NCBI RefSeq assembly: GCF_003337565.1
Contig: NZ_QPJL01000015.1
Coordinates: 24,900-88,899 of the forward strand
Direction: 5' to 3'
Origin: Paracoccus lutimaris
GTDB lineage: Bacteria > Pseudomonadota > Alphaproteobacteria > Rhodobacterales > Rhodobacteraceae
Length of the DNA: 64,000 nt
Below the pieces are notes generated by a model, which saw only the letters and a program-made list of their open reading frames with translations, was not told where the DNA came from and did not search any database. Shown piece after piece: positions 1-7,888 of the stretch. Every line of letters starts with the position of its first letter. Within the stretch, counting starts at the first letter, position 1. Both the position numbers and the translations under genes were made by a program.

Positions 1-322
1 TTTGCGCAAGCGAGGTCTGCTTGGCCAGTTCGGTGGCCAGCCGCGCCGGAATGCGGGTCGCGCGCTGATGATCGCGGGCGATCAGCTCGATGATGCGGGC
101 GTCCTCCTCGTCCTCGGGAACAGCCTGATCCAGCCATTCACCGACGCGCGGATCGGTGCGGCGCTCATGCAGGACCGCCTCCATCGCGGCGGTTTCCTCG
201 GCGCGCTGCTCGGTCGCGCCGCGCGGCATCACGGTTTCCTGGTCCCAGCCCAGGCGTTCCGCCACCGAGGACAACGCCTCGGTCTGGCGCTGAAAGGCTA
301 GCAGGTCGTCGAAAGCGCTCAT
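1..322 (-). CDS. Carboxypeptidase Taq (M32 family), N-terminal part
   Basis: The gene enters the window from the left, so only the first 107 codons are present. The reading starts MSAFDDLLAFQRQTEAL and continues with LGWDQETVMPRGATEQRAEE, the N-terminal helical segment characteristic of M32 zinc carboxypeptidases, which trim C-terminal residues of peptides in the cytoplasm. The HEXXH zinc site lies beyond the window and cannot be checked. The ATG overlaps the stop of ctaA in an ATGA arrangement, so the two genes are probably translationally coupled, although their functions are unrelated. Identification rests on recalled family similarity of the N-terminus only. Confidence 0.8.
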   Translation of the reverse strand, partial: MSAFDDLLAFQRQTEALSSVAERLGWDQETVMPRGATEQRAEETAAMEAVLHERRTDPRVGEWLDQAVPEDEEDARIIELIARDHQRATRIPARLATELAKQTSLAQ

Positions 323-1464
323 CGGACAGTCCCCCGGACCGAGGTTTCATAAGGATAGCGGGCATGGTGGCGCGCCCGCAGGATCAGCGTGAACAGTGCC
401 ACCGCGCCCAGCTGATGCGCCAGCGCCGCATGCAGCGGCGAGGCATGGATCACGTTCACGATCCCCAGCCCGACCTGCACCGCCACGGCGGCCAGCATGA
501 CCGTATAGGCGCCCCGTGTCACCGGATGCGGCGAACGGCGCGCGCGCAGCCAGACCACCACGGCAAAGATCGCCAGCAGATAGGCAACCATGCGATGGGT
601 GAACTGCACCAGCGCCGGGTTTTCAAAGAAGTTCCGCCAGCCAAGCGCCGGGTCCCAGATCGCCGCCGGGATCCATTCGCCGCCCATGGCCGGCCAGCCC
701 GTATACATGCGCCCGGCATCAATGCCCGCAACCAAGGCGCCAATCAGGATCTGCACGAAGGTCAGATGCATGAGGCCGGTGGTCATGGAAAAAAGCTTGC
801 CCTCTCCAGCGCGGCGGGCGCGCATCAGCTCGGCCTCGGAGCGTCCCAGCGCCAGCGCATACCAGGCGATCAGGCCAAGAATGGCAAAGGCCAGCCCCAG
901 ATGCACCGCCAGCCGGTACGAGGCCACGCGCACCATCTCGCCCGAAAGGCCCGAATGCACCATCCACCAGCCGATCGCGCCCTGCGCCCCGCCAAGGGCG
1001 CCAAGCCCCAGCAGGCGCGGCGCCCAGCCGGCCGGGATGCGCTTTGTCGCCCAGAAGAACAGGAAACCCGCCGCCCAGATCACGCCGACCAGCCGCCCCA
1101 GCAGGCGATGCGCCCATTCCCACCAATAGATCTGCTTGAAGCCCGCCAGATCCATGTCCGGGTTTTCCAGCCGGAACTGCGGGATCTGCTTGTACTTATC
1201 GAATTCGGCCTGCCAGGCGGCGGCATCCATCGGCGGGATCGCCCCGGTCACCGGCTTCCATTCGGTGATCGACAGCCCCGAGCCGGTCAGCCGCGTGGCG
1301 CCCCCCAGCGCGATCATCGCCGTGACCAGCACGAACAGCACGATCAGCCAGACCCGAATCGCGCCGCGCGCGCCCTTGGGGCCGGCATCGATCATCCCGC
1401 CCGAGGGCGCCGAGGCGCGCGGGGTCGTGTCGGTGACTTCCTGAAAGACGGGGCGTCTTGCCAT
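319..1464 (-). CDS. ctaA: Heme A synthase, COX15/CtaA type
   Basis: Membrane enzyme that oxidises the C8 methyl group of heme O to the formyl group of heme A for aa3-type cytochrome oxidase. The 381-residue protein starts with a polar N-terminal extension, then a first membrane segment at about residues 36-54 followed by the family motif GGATRLTGSGLSITEWKP. Candidate heme-ligand histidines lie in EWAHRLLGR (H119), FTHRM and the C-terminal AHQLGAVAL. Several further hydrophobic segments fit the eight-helix fold. There is no external-loop cysteine pair, as expected for the alphaproteobacterial/mitochondrial class. An AAGGAAG Shine-Dalgarno lies 6 nt before the ATG. Loss of function would impair heme aa3 oxidase, while other terminal oxidases could remain. 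Confidence 0.95.
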   Translation of the reverse strand: MARRPVFQEVTDTTPRASAPSGGMIDAGPKGARGAIRVWLIVLFVLVTAMIALGGATRLTGSGLSITEWKPVTGAIPPMDAAAWQAEFDKYKQIPQFRLENPDMDLAGFKQIYWWEWAHRLLGRLVGVIWAAGFLFFWATKRIPAGWAPRLLGLGALGGAQGAIGWWMVHSGLSGEMVRVASYRLAVHLGLAFAILGLIAWYALALGRSEAELMRARRAGEGKLFSMTTGLMHLTFVQILIGALVAGIDAGRMYTGWPAMGGEWIPAAIWDPALGWRNFFENPALVQFTHRMVAYLLAIFAVVVWLRARRSPHPVTRGAYTVMLAAVAVQVGLGIVNVIHASPLHAALAHQLGAVALFTLILRARHHARYPYETSVRGTVR

Positions 1465-1519
1465 GTCAGCTTCCTTCTCGATCAGGCGCGACCTTGACCC
1501 GGGCGCGCCCGGAAATCAA

Positions 1520-2260
1520 TCAATCGCGGCGCATCAGCTGGCGCAGCATGCCGTGAAAGATGCGGGTATCGGCCCGCGTCAGCGGCAGGCGCGACCAAAG
1601 ATTGCGCAAGGTCAGTTTCATCGCCGGGGCTTTTTCTGGCGGAAAGAAAAAGCCCGCGTCGATCAGCCGCTCTTCCCAGTGATCGGCCAGCTTCTCGATC
1701 TCGATGCGGGTGGCGGGGGCCTCGCCATCGGGGCGGCGGCCCTGCGGTGCGGGCTGGGCGGGCAGCACCTCGCGCCCCCATTCGTAGCCCGTCAGCAGAA
1801 CCGCCTGCGCCAGGTTCAGCGAGGGGAAATCCGGGTTCACCGGCACGGTGATGATGGCATTCGCCCGTGCCACGTCGTCATTTTCCAGCCCGGCGCGCTC
1901 CGGGCCATAGATGACGGCGATGCGCTGGCCCTCGGCCACACGGCTGCGCCCGTCCGCCATGGCGGTCGCGGGTGTCAGCACCGGCTTGGTCAATTCGCGC
2001 CCGCGGGCGGTGGTCGCATAGGCGTAATCGATATCCGCCATGGCTTCGGCAAGGCTTGGATAGACCCGCGCACGATCCAGCACCTGCCCCGCCGCGCCCG
2101 AGGCCATGGCGATGGCCTTGGGGTTGGGCCAGCCGTCGCGCGGTGCCACCAGACGCAGGTCGGTCAGGCCGAAATTCAGCATGGCGCGGGCGGCGGCGCC
2201 GATATTCTCGCCCATCTGCGGGCGGGTCAGGATGATCGCGGGTTCCATGGGCGCGGCCAT
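1520..2260 (-). CDS. trmJ: TrmJ-like tRNA (Cm32/Um32) 2'-O-methyltransferase, SPOUT family
   Basis: Predicted SAM-dependent ribose methyltransferase that modifies position 32 of tRNA anticodon loops. The N-terminal SpoU segment reads IILTRPQMGENIGAAARAML, with the asparagine and arginine that the family uses in catalysis. Later motifs IYGPERAGLENDD and PVNPDFPSLNLAQAV form the SAM-binding trefoil knot. The C-terminal region (about residues 170-246) matches the helical extension of TrmJ rather than short SpoU proteins. Two starts are possible: ATG at 2260, with AAGGA almost touching it, or ATG at 2248, with the same AAGGA 13 nt upstream. It is divergent from the ThiE-like gene, 76 bp apart. 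The specific tRNA target is inferred from the family. Confidence 0.85.
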   Translation of the reverse strand: MAAPMEPAIILTRPQMGENIGAAARAMLNFGLTDLRLVAPRDGWPNPKAIAMASGAAGQVLDRARVYPSLAEAMADIDYAYATTARGRELTKPVLTPATAMADGRSRVAEGQRIAVIYGPERAGLENDDVARANAIITVPVNPDFPSLNLAQAVLLTGYEWGREVLPAQPAPQGRRPDGEAPATRIEIEKLADHWEERLIDAGFFFPPEKAPAMKLTLRNLWSRLPLTRADTRIFHGMLRQLMRRD

Positions 2261-2336
2261 ATCCTTAGCGCGACCCACTGGCAAGGCGCGCGGCACTGCG
2301 CTATCTGCTGACAGCAAGACGAAGGATGACAGTGCC

Positions 2337-2948
2337 ATGACCGAACAACCGAATTCGCCGCAACTCTATCTGGTCACCCCGGTCGGGGCGGCGGCCTCGA
2401 CGGTCGGCCCGCTTCTGGCGGATATCATGGACCGCTTTCCGGTGGCCTGCCTGCGCATCCCCGGCGCCGGAACCGAGGACGAGCTGGGCCGCATCGCCGA
2501 TCTGGCGCGCGAGATCGCCCATGCCCGCGATGTGGCCGTGGTCATCGACGACCATGTGCAGCTGGCGCTGCGCCACGGGCTGGACGGGGTGCATCTGAAG
2601 GACGGCGCTCGCAGCGTGCGCTATGCCCGCAAGGAACTGGGGGCGGATGCCATCGTCGGCGCCTTTTGCGGCACCTCGCGCCATGACGGCATGAACGCGG
2701 CCGAGGCTGGCGCCGATTATGTGAGCTTTGGCCCCTGCGGCGCCTCGGCGCTGGGACATGGCGCCATCGCCGAGCTGGAGCTGTTCCAGTGGTGGTCCGA
2801 GGTGATCGAGGTTCCGGTCGTCGCCGAAGGCGCGCTGACCCCGGCTTTGATCGGCCATCTGGCGCCGATCACCGATTTCATCGCGCTCGGCCCGGAAATC
2901 TGGTCGGAGGCAGATCCGGTCGAGGCGCTTGCGCATCTCTGGCGCTGA
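2337..2948 (+). CDS. ThiE-like thiamine phosphate synthase-family protein (divergent)
   Basis: A 203-residue TIM-barrel protein of the ThiE/TenI superfamily. Visible family landmarks are VVIDDHVQLALRHGLDGVHL (phosphate/pyrimidine region), GTSRHDGMNAAEAGADYVSFG and the C-terminal VVAEGALTP. ThiE joins the pyrimidine and thiazole phosphates in thiamine synthesis. Here the usual early lysine-bearing motif and the Thr-Lys loop after the SFGP segment are not obvious, and no thiamine genes are nearby, so catalytic activity is uncertain. The start at 2337 is supported by GAAGGA 10 nt upstream; earlier in-frame ATGs would run into the divergent trmJ gene. No TPP riboswitch could be recognised in the 76 bp upstream. 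Confidence 0.7.
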   Translation: MTEQPNSPQLYLVTPVGAAASTVGPLLADIMDRFPVACLRIPGAGTEDELGRIADLAREIAHARDVAVVIDDHVQLALRHGLDGVHLKDGARSVRYARKELGADAIVGAFCGTSRHDGMNAAEAGADYVSFGPCGASALGHGAIAELELFQWWSEVIEVPVVAEGALTPALIGHLAPITDFIALGPEIWSEADPVEALAHLWR

Positions 2949-2972
2949 CCGGACCGGCGGCAAGGGCAGCAT

Positions 2973-3069
2973 GGATATTTGAATGAAGAAGAAAGGCGCT
3001 TTCGTTGACGCCGCGCCCGACCTGCCGGCGTGGCGCGATGCTGCGGCTTTCATCTTCATCTAAATATCC
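2973..3069. repeat. Inverted pair of a dispersed ATATTTG...GAAGAAAG intergenic repeat
   Basis: GGATATTTGAATGAAGAAGA at 2973 and its near reverse complement at about 3047-3069 (ending CTAAATATCC) face each other across a GC-rich spacer upstream of guaA. Single relatives lie at 21779-21800 and 56163-56185. The pair sits between the ThiE-like stop and guaA and could act in mRNA folding or termination; that role is inference. Confidence 0.55.
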
Positions 3070-3137
3070 AAAATACGGTCCAAGCCGAGATCAGCTAGCC
3101 TCTTGCGGATGCGTCGGACGCGGCCTAAAGGCTCATC

Positions 3138-4694
3138 ATGACCCAGCATCAGCGCCTTCTTATCATCGACTTCGGCTCTCAGGTGACGCAGCTGATCGCG
3201 CGCCGCCTGCGTGAACTGAACGTTTATTGCGAAATCCATCCTTATCAGAACGTCACCGACGCCTTCCTGAAGGACTTCGCCCCCAAAGCCATCATCTTTT
3301 CGGGCGGCCCGGACAGCGTGACGCGCGACGGATCGCCCCGTCCTCCGGCCACGGCCTTTTCCATGGGCGTGCCGATCCTGGGCATCTGCTATGGCCAGCA
3401 GGTGATGATGCAGGAACTGGGCGGGCTTGTTGAAAGCGGCCATGGCACCGCCGAATTCGGCCGCGCCTATGTGACCCCCGCCGAAGAGCAACTGCCGCTG
3501 CTTGAAGGCTGGTTCTCGGACGGGCGCGAGCAGGTCTGGATGAGCCATGGCGATCATGTCAGTCGCATCGCCCCTGGTTTTCAGGTCTATGGCACCTCGC
3601 CCGGCGCGCCCTTTGCGATCACCGCCGATCCCGCGCGCAATTTCTATGCCGTGCAGTTCCACCCCGAGGTGCATCACACCCCGCGCGGCGCAAAGCTCTA
3701 CGAGAATTTCGTCAAGCTGGCGGGCTTTACCGGCGACTGGACCATGGCCAGCTATCGCGAGGAAGCGATCCGCAAGATCCGCGAACAGGTCGGCGACAAG
3801 CGGGTGATCTGCGGACTTTCGGGCGGTGTTGACAGCTCGGTCGCGGCGGTGCTGATCCATGAGGCGATCGGCGACCAGCTCACTTGCGTCTTTGTCGATC
3901 ACGGTCTTTTGCGGCTCAATGAGGCCGAGGAAGTCGTGACCATGTTCCGCGACAACTACAACATCCCGCTGATCCATGCCGATGAGGCCGACCTGTTCAT
4001 CGGCGCGCTGGAAGGGGTTTCCGACCCCGAGGTCAAGCGCAAGACCATCGGGCGGCTGTTCATCGACGTCTTCCAGAAATACGCCAACCAGATCGAGGGC
4101 GCCGAGTTTCTGGCCCAGGGCACGCTTTATCCCGACGTGATCGAAAGCGTCAGCTTTTCTGGCGGGCCTTCGGTCACCATCAAAAGCCACCACAATGTCG
4201 GCGGCCTGCCTGAAAAGATGGGCCTGAAGCTGGTCGAGCCCTTGCGCGAGCTCTTCAAGGACGAGGTCCGCGCCCTTGGCCGCGAGCTTGGCCTGCCCGA
4301 AAAGTTCATCGGCCGCCATCCCTTCCCCGGCCCCGGCCTTGCCATCCGCTGCCCCGGCGAGATCACCCGCGAAAAGCTGGATATCCTGCGCCTCGCCGAT
4401 GCGGTCTATATCGACCAGATCCGCAAGCACGGGCTTTACGACGAGATCTGGCAGGCCTTTGTCGCGATCCTGCCGGTCCGCACCGTGGGCGTGATGGGCG
4501 ACGGGCGCACCTATGATTTTGCCTGCGCGCTCAGGGCCGTGACCTCGGTCGACGGGATGACGGCGGATTACTATCCCTTTACCCATGAGTTTCTGGGCGA
4601 GACCGCGACCCGGATCATCAACGAGGTCAAGGGCATCAACCGCGTCACCTATGACATCACCTCGAAGCCGCCGGGCACGATCGAGTGGGAATGA
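3138..4694 (+). CDS. guaA: GMP synthase (glutamine-hydrolysing)
   Basis: Cytoplasmic enzyme that aminates XMP to GMP using glutamine and ATP, the last step of guanine nucleotide synthesis. The class I glutamine amidotransferase domain (about residues 1-200) has the nucleophile C84 in GICYGQQ and the His-Glu pair in QFHPEVHHT. The ATP pyrophosphatase domain has the PP-loop SGGVDSS at about residue 228. The C-terminal dimerisation domain ends in the conserved [12 protein letters not shown]. At 518 residues it is full length. The ATG is preceded by a weak AAAGGC. It stands alone, followed by about 200 bp with hairpins before the DyP gene. Confidence 0.98.
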   Translation: MTQHQRLLIIDFGSQVTQLIARRLRELNVYCEIHPYQNVTDAFLKDFAPKAIIFSGGPDSVTRDGSPRPPATAFSMGVPILGICYGQQVMMQELGGLVESGHGTAEFGRAYVTPAEEQLPLLEGWFSDGREQVWMSHGDHVSRIAPGFQVYGTSPGAPFAITADPARNFYAVQFHPEVHHTPRGAKLYENFVKLAGFTGDWTMASYREEAIRKIREQVGDKRVICGLSGGVDSSVAAVLIHEAIGDQLTCVFVDHGLLRLNEAEEVVTMFRDNYNIPLIHADEADLFIGALEGVSDPEVKRKTIGRLFIDVFQKYANQIEGAEFLAQGTLYPDVIESVSFSGGPSVTIKSHHNVGGLPEKMGLKLVEPLRELFKDEVRALGRELGLPEKFIGRHPFPGPGLAIRCPGEITREKLDILRLADAVYIDQIRKHGLYDEIWQAFVAILPVRTVGVMGDGRTYDFACALRAVTSVDGMTADYYPFTHEFLGETATRIINEVKGINRVTYDITSKPPGTIEWE

Positions 4695-4791
4695 TCCCGG
4701 CGCATAGCTGACGCCCGCATGCATGATCGCCTTGGTCCGATCTGCCGCAAGCGGAAGGGTTTGGCCGGAACGGCCCTCTGTCGTGACGAAT

Positions 4792-4816
4792 GACCTGTCC
4801 GGTTTTCGGGCAGGTC
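4792..4816. other. Hairpin between guaA and the encapsulin operon
   Basis: GACCTGTCC (4792-4800) pairs with GGGCAGGTC (4808-4816) around a 7-nt loop, with one G-U pair. A smaller perfect stem GGCCG/CGGCC lies at 4763-4775. Neither is followed by a T run, so they may end guaA transcription only weakly or form part of the DyP leader. A TTGACG hexamer at 4825 could be a -35 element, but no matching -10 is clear. Confidence 0.35.
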
Positions 4817-4893
4817 AGGGTCAGTTGACGGCGCAAGGGGAATATTCGACAGTTGCTGTAGCCCCCCCTTCTGATACCCAGCGGAGCAGTTCT

Positions 4894-5925
4894 GTGGACC
4901 CGAGTGAAAGCCAACCGGTTGCAGCGAAACTGTCTCGGTCCGCGATTTTCCTTGTCGCGACGATCAACGAGGGTGCCGAGCATGCTCAGGCCGTGCGCGC
5001 CTTTTGCGCGGATCTGTCGGCCTTCGTGCGCGCCGTCGGGTTTCGCAATATCGAAAGCGGGCTGTCCTGCGTTCTCGGCATCGGATCGGATGCCTGGGAC
5101 CGGCTGTTTGGCGATCCGCGGCCAAGGGAGCTGCACGTGTTTCGTGAAATTCGCGGCGTGCATGACGCGGTTTCGACGCCGGGCGATCTGCTGTTTCACA
5201 TTCGAGCCAACCAGATGGACCAGTGTTTCGAGCTGGCCGCGCAGATCATCGCCCGGCTGCGTTCGGCGGTGACGGTCGTCGATGAAACCCATGGTTTCAA
5301 GTATTTCGACTATCGCGATCTTCTGGGTTTCGTGGACGGAACCGAGAACCCGACCGGGCAAAACCTGCTGGACTCAGCGCTGATCGGCAATGAGGACGCC
5401 GCCTTCGCCGGTGGCAGCTACGTGATCGTGCAGAAATACCTGCACGATCTGCCGAAATGGAATGCGGTGCCGGTCGAACAGCAAGAGGGGATCATCGGGC
5501 GCAAGAAGCTTTCGGATATCGAGCTTGAGGACAGCGTGAAGCCCTCATACGCCCATAACGTGCTGACCGTGATCGAGGATGATGACGGAAACGAGCTGGA
5601 CATCGTGCGCGACAACATGCCCTTCGGCGAGATCGGCAAGGATGAGTATGGCACCTATTTCATCGGCTATGCCCGCTCGCCCGAGCGAACCGAGCGGATG
5701 CTGGAAAACATGTTCATCGGCAATCCGCCCGGAAATTACGACCGCTTGCTGGATTTCAGCCGGGCGGTGACCGGAACGCTGTTTTTCGTGCCGACGGCCA
5801 GCTTTCTGGACACGGTGACGCCGGAGGCGCCGGCAGGTGCGGCGACCGCGCCGGAAGCGGCGATGCCGCCCGCGGCAGAGCAGACGGGATCTCTTGGCAT
5901 CGGCTCATTGAGAAGCGAGGATTGA
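4894..5925 (+). CDS. Dye-decolorizing (DyP-type) heme peroxidase, encapsulin cargo
   Basis: Heme peroxidase of 343 residues, predicted to be packaged inside the encapsulin shell encoded just downstream. The DyP signature GFVDGTENP (about residues 146-154) carries the catalytic Asp of GXXDG; HN in PSYAHN is a candidate proximal heme ligand, and ARSPERTERML contains the conserved distal-side arginine. The Pro/Ala-rich linker at the C-terminus ends in GSLGIGSLRSED, the classical encapsulation-targeting peptide (SLGIGSL core). The start chosen is GTG at 4894, with GGAG 7 nt upstream; the longer reading from 4723 would add 57 residues with no family counterpart. One nucleotide separates its stop from the encapsulin ATG. 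The physiological reductant is unknown. Confidence 0.93.
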   Translation: MDPSESQPVAAKLSRSAIFLVATINEGAEHAQAVRAFCADLSAFVRAVGFRNIESGLSCVLGIGSDAWDRLFGDPRPRELHVFREIRGVHDAVSTPGDLLFHIRANQMDQCFELAAQIIARLRSAVTVVDETHGFKYFDYRDLLGFVDGTENPTGQNLLDSALIGNEDAAFAGGSYVIVQKYLHDLPKWNAVPVEQQEGIIGRKKLSDIELEDSVKPSYAHNVLTVIEDDDGNELDIVRDNMPFGEIGKDEYGTYFIGYARSPERTERMLENMFIGNPPGNYDRLLDFSRAVTGTLFFVPTASFLDTVTPEAPAGAATAPEAAMPPAAEQTGSLGIGSLRSED

Positions 5926-5926
5926 C

Positions 5927-6730
5927 ATGGACAATCTCCACCGTGGACTGGCGCCCATATCCAGCGCCGCATGGGCACAGATCGAGGACGAGGCGACGCG
6001 CACGCTGAAGCGCTATCTTGCCGCGCGCCGGCTGGTCGATCTGCTGGGGCCCAGGGGCTATCAGCTCAGCGCCGTCGGGACGGGCCATGCCAGCCCCCTT
6101 GCCCCGCTGCAAGACGGGCTGAGCGTGCTCAAGCGCGAGGTCAAGCCGGTGCTGGAATTGCGCGTGCCCTTCCGGCTGTCGCGCCGGGCCATCGACGATG
6201 TCGAGCGCGGCTCCGGCGATTCCGACTGGCAGCCGGTCAAGGATGCGGCGCGGACGATTGCCGAGGCCGAGGATCGTATCGTGCTTGAAGGCTATGACGC
6301 GGCGGGGCTTGAAGGGATCAGCCAGACCAGCAGCAACCCCAGGCTGGCCCTGCCCGACGATATCAGCGCCTATCCCGAGATCGTCGAGAAAGCGGTGAAC
6401 ACGCTGCGGCTGGCAGGCGTCAACGGTCCTTATGCGTTGCTGCTGGGCGCCGTCCCCTATACCCGCCTGACCGGCGGCAGCGACAAGGGCTATCCGGTGC
6501 TGAAACATGTCCAGAAACTGGTCGACAAGGACGTGATCTGGAGCCCGGCCATCAAGGGCGGCGCGGTGGTGACGACGCGGGGAGGCGACTTCGAGCTGAC
6601 CATCGGCCAGGATCTGTCGATCGGCTATCTTGGCCATGACGCCGAAACGGTCGAGCTTTATCTGCAGGAAACGCTGTCCTATCAGACCCAGACCAGCGAG
6701 GCCTCGGTGATCCTCGAGCCGTCCGCCTGA
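5927..6730 (+). CDS. Family 1 encapsulin shell protein (HK97-fold, linocin M18-like)
   Basis: Shell protomer of a protein nanocompartment. The 267-residue sequence opens MDNLHRGLAPISSAAWAQIE, the N-terminal helix that in family 1 encapsulins forms the cargo-binding pocket, and contains GISQTSSNP, RLAGVNGPYALLLG and GGDFELTIGQDLSIGYLGH, characteristic of the linocin/CFP29 family. Its length fits a 60-subunit T=1 shell. It follows the DyP gene by 1 nt, with GAGG 6 nt before the ATG, so cargo and shell are co-translated. Role: sequestering peroxidase activity under oxidative stress (family knowledge). A bidirectional terminator follows at 6801. Confidence 0.95.
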   Translation: MDNLHRGLAPISSAAWAQIEDEATRTLKRYLAARRLVDLLGPRGYQLSAVGTGHASPLAPLQDGLSVLKREVKPVLELRVPFRLSRRAIDDVERGSGDSDWQPVKDAARTIAEAEDRIVLEGYDAAGLEGISQTSSNPRLALPDDISAYPEIVEKAVNTLRLAGVNGPYALLLGAVPYTRLTGGSDKGYPVLKHVQKLVDKDVIWSPAIKGGAVVTTRGGDFELTIGQDLSIGYLGHDAETVELYLQETLSYQTQTSEASVILEPSA

Positions 6731-6800
6731 GAAGCGGACCGGCGGCCTGTGGCGGGGGGCCGCAGCCGCCCCACACCGGCAGAAAGATGAATGCGATGGA

Positions 6801-6828
6801 AAAAGGGGGCGCATGTCGCGCCCCCTTT
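6801..6828. terminator. Bidirectional Rho-independent terminator
   Basis: Perfect stem GGGGGCGC (6805-6812) / GCGCCCCC (6818-6825) with a 5-nt loop, flanked by AAAA on the left and TTT on the right. It separates the encapsulin operon from the convergent isochorismatase-family gene and can serve both strands. Confidence 0.8.
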
Positions 6829-6838
6829 CGTTTCCGGA

Positions 6839-7518
6839 TCAGCCCCGCTGCGAATCCAGCTGCTCGCCATCATGCTCAACCGAGCGCGCTTTCGTATAGC
6901 TTTCGATCAGCAGCCGGTATTCGGGGAAGATCTGGGTATAGATCTCGGCCCATTTCTCGGCGTCGTCGCGGTGCCAGGTCCGCTGGATTTCCGAGGCCAC
7001 GGCGGCGGTGTCCATCGGCACGGCGCCAGCCTGCACCACGCGGGCCAGGGTGATTTCCTCGGCCATCTTGGAATAGGTGCCCGAGGCATCGACCACGACA
7101 AACACCTTGTAGCCGGCGGCAATCGCCGAAATCGCCGGGAAGGCCATGCAGACGCTGGTGATGGTGCCGGCGATGATCAGGGTCTGCGACCGGTTTCCTC
7201 AACCGCCTTGACGAATTCGGGGTTGTGCCATGCGTTGATCTCGCCGCGGCGGGCGACGTATTTCGCATGCGGCGCGTTGGCATGGATTTCCGGGATCAGC
7301 GGCCCGTTCGGACCCTGCGGCACCGAGGCCGTGGTGATGACCGGAATACCCGCCAGCGTCGCGATCGAGGCCAGCGCCCCGGCATGGCGGCGCAGCGCCG
7401 TCATCGGCATGTCGTTGACGGTCTGGAAAAGGCCGCTTTGATGGTCGATCAGCAGCATGACCGCATCATTGGGATCGATCACCGGAAGCTGGCCGTTGAA
7501 GTTTGCAGGAGCACTCAT
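6839..7518 (-). pseudogene. Isochorismatase-family (YcaC-like) hydrolase, frameshifted
   Basis: Two adjacent minus-strand frames together make one YcaC-type cysteine hydrolase. The first frame (7518 down to 7177) has [14 protein letters not shown], with the catalytic Asp, and runs to [10 protein letters not shown]. The second continues [15 protein letters not shown], with the nucleophilic Cys, to the C-terminus. The break is at about 7183-7188, where GGTCGCAGACC stands where an in-frame lysine codon would need one more A. Adding 1 nt gives a 226-residue protein, the normal length. Either the gene is inactivated or the sequence has an error. AAAGGG lies 5-6 nt before the start ATG at 7518. Substrate unknown. 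Confidence 0.85.
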
Positions 7519-7888
7519 GGCTTTACCCTTTCGTTAACTAGAAACGGGCAGCGGGGCTTTCGGTTTGGCACATGGCCCCGCTGTCACTGTCGGAAAGATA
7601 GTCGGAAATTTAGAACACACAACGCCGCATATGTTCTCTTTGACAGAACACCGGGTTTGCGGCGACTTCGTTGACTTCGGGGTCTTGCATCCCCGTGGCA
7701 TCGCGAATCCGAATGACTGCGGGGACAGGAAAATCCTAGCATGACGACGGCGCGGCGCCAGACCCGATCTTGGCCGCGCGAGGCAATCCGGCTGCCGTTG
7801 CGGAAATCTGCGCGGGACCTAGAGATTTCGCCCGTGCTCTGGCATCACTGGAGCAATCCGGGGGATGGCCCCGGCGATGGATGCCGCC
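7519..7888. other. Intergenic region between divergent genes
   Basis: About 370 bp separating the starts of the isochorismatase-family gene and the FAD oxidoreductase. It presumably holds both promoters. I see no open frame with a ribosome-binding site, no strong inverted repeat and no RNA gene. Base composition is more AT-rich around 7530-7640 than in the flanking genes. Confidence 0.4.

Noticed and set aside
364..1497. Plus-strand frame opposite ctaA
   Set aside because: Gln/His/Pro/Arg-rich shadow; ctaA is clear on the minus strand.
3060..4724. Minus-strand frame of 554 codons opposite guaA
   Set aside because: Shadow; all GMP synthase motifs lie on the plus strand.
4723..4893. N-terminal extension of the DyP peroxidase
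   Set aside because: No ribosome-binding site at 4723 and no family-like sequence in the extension; GTG 4894 has a good GGAG.
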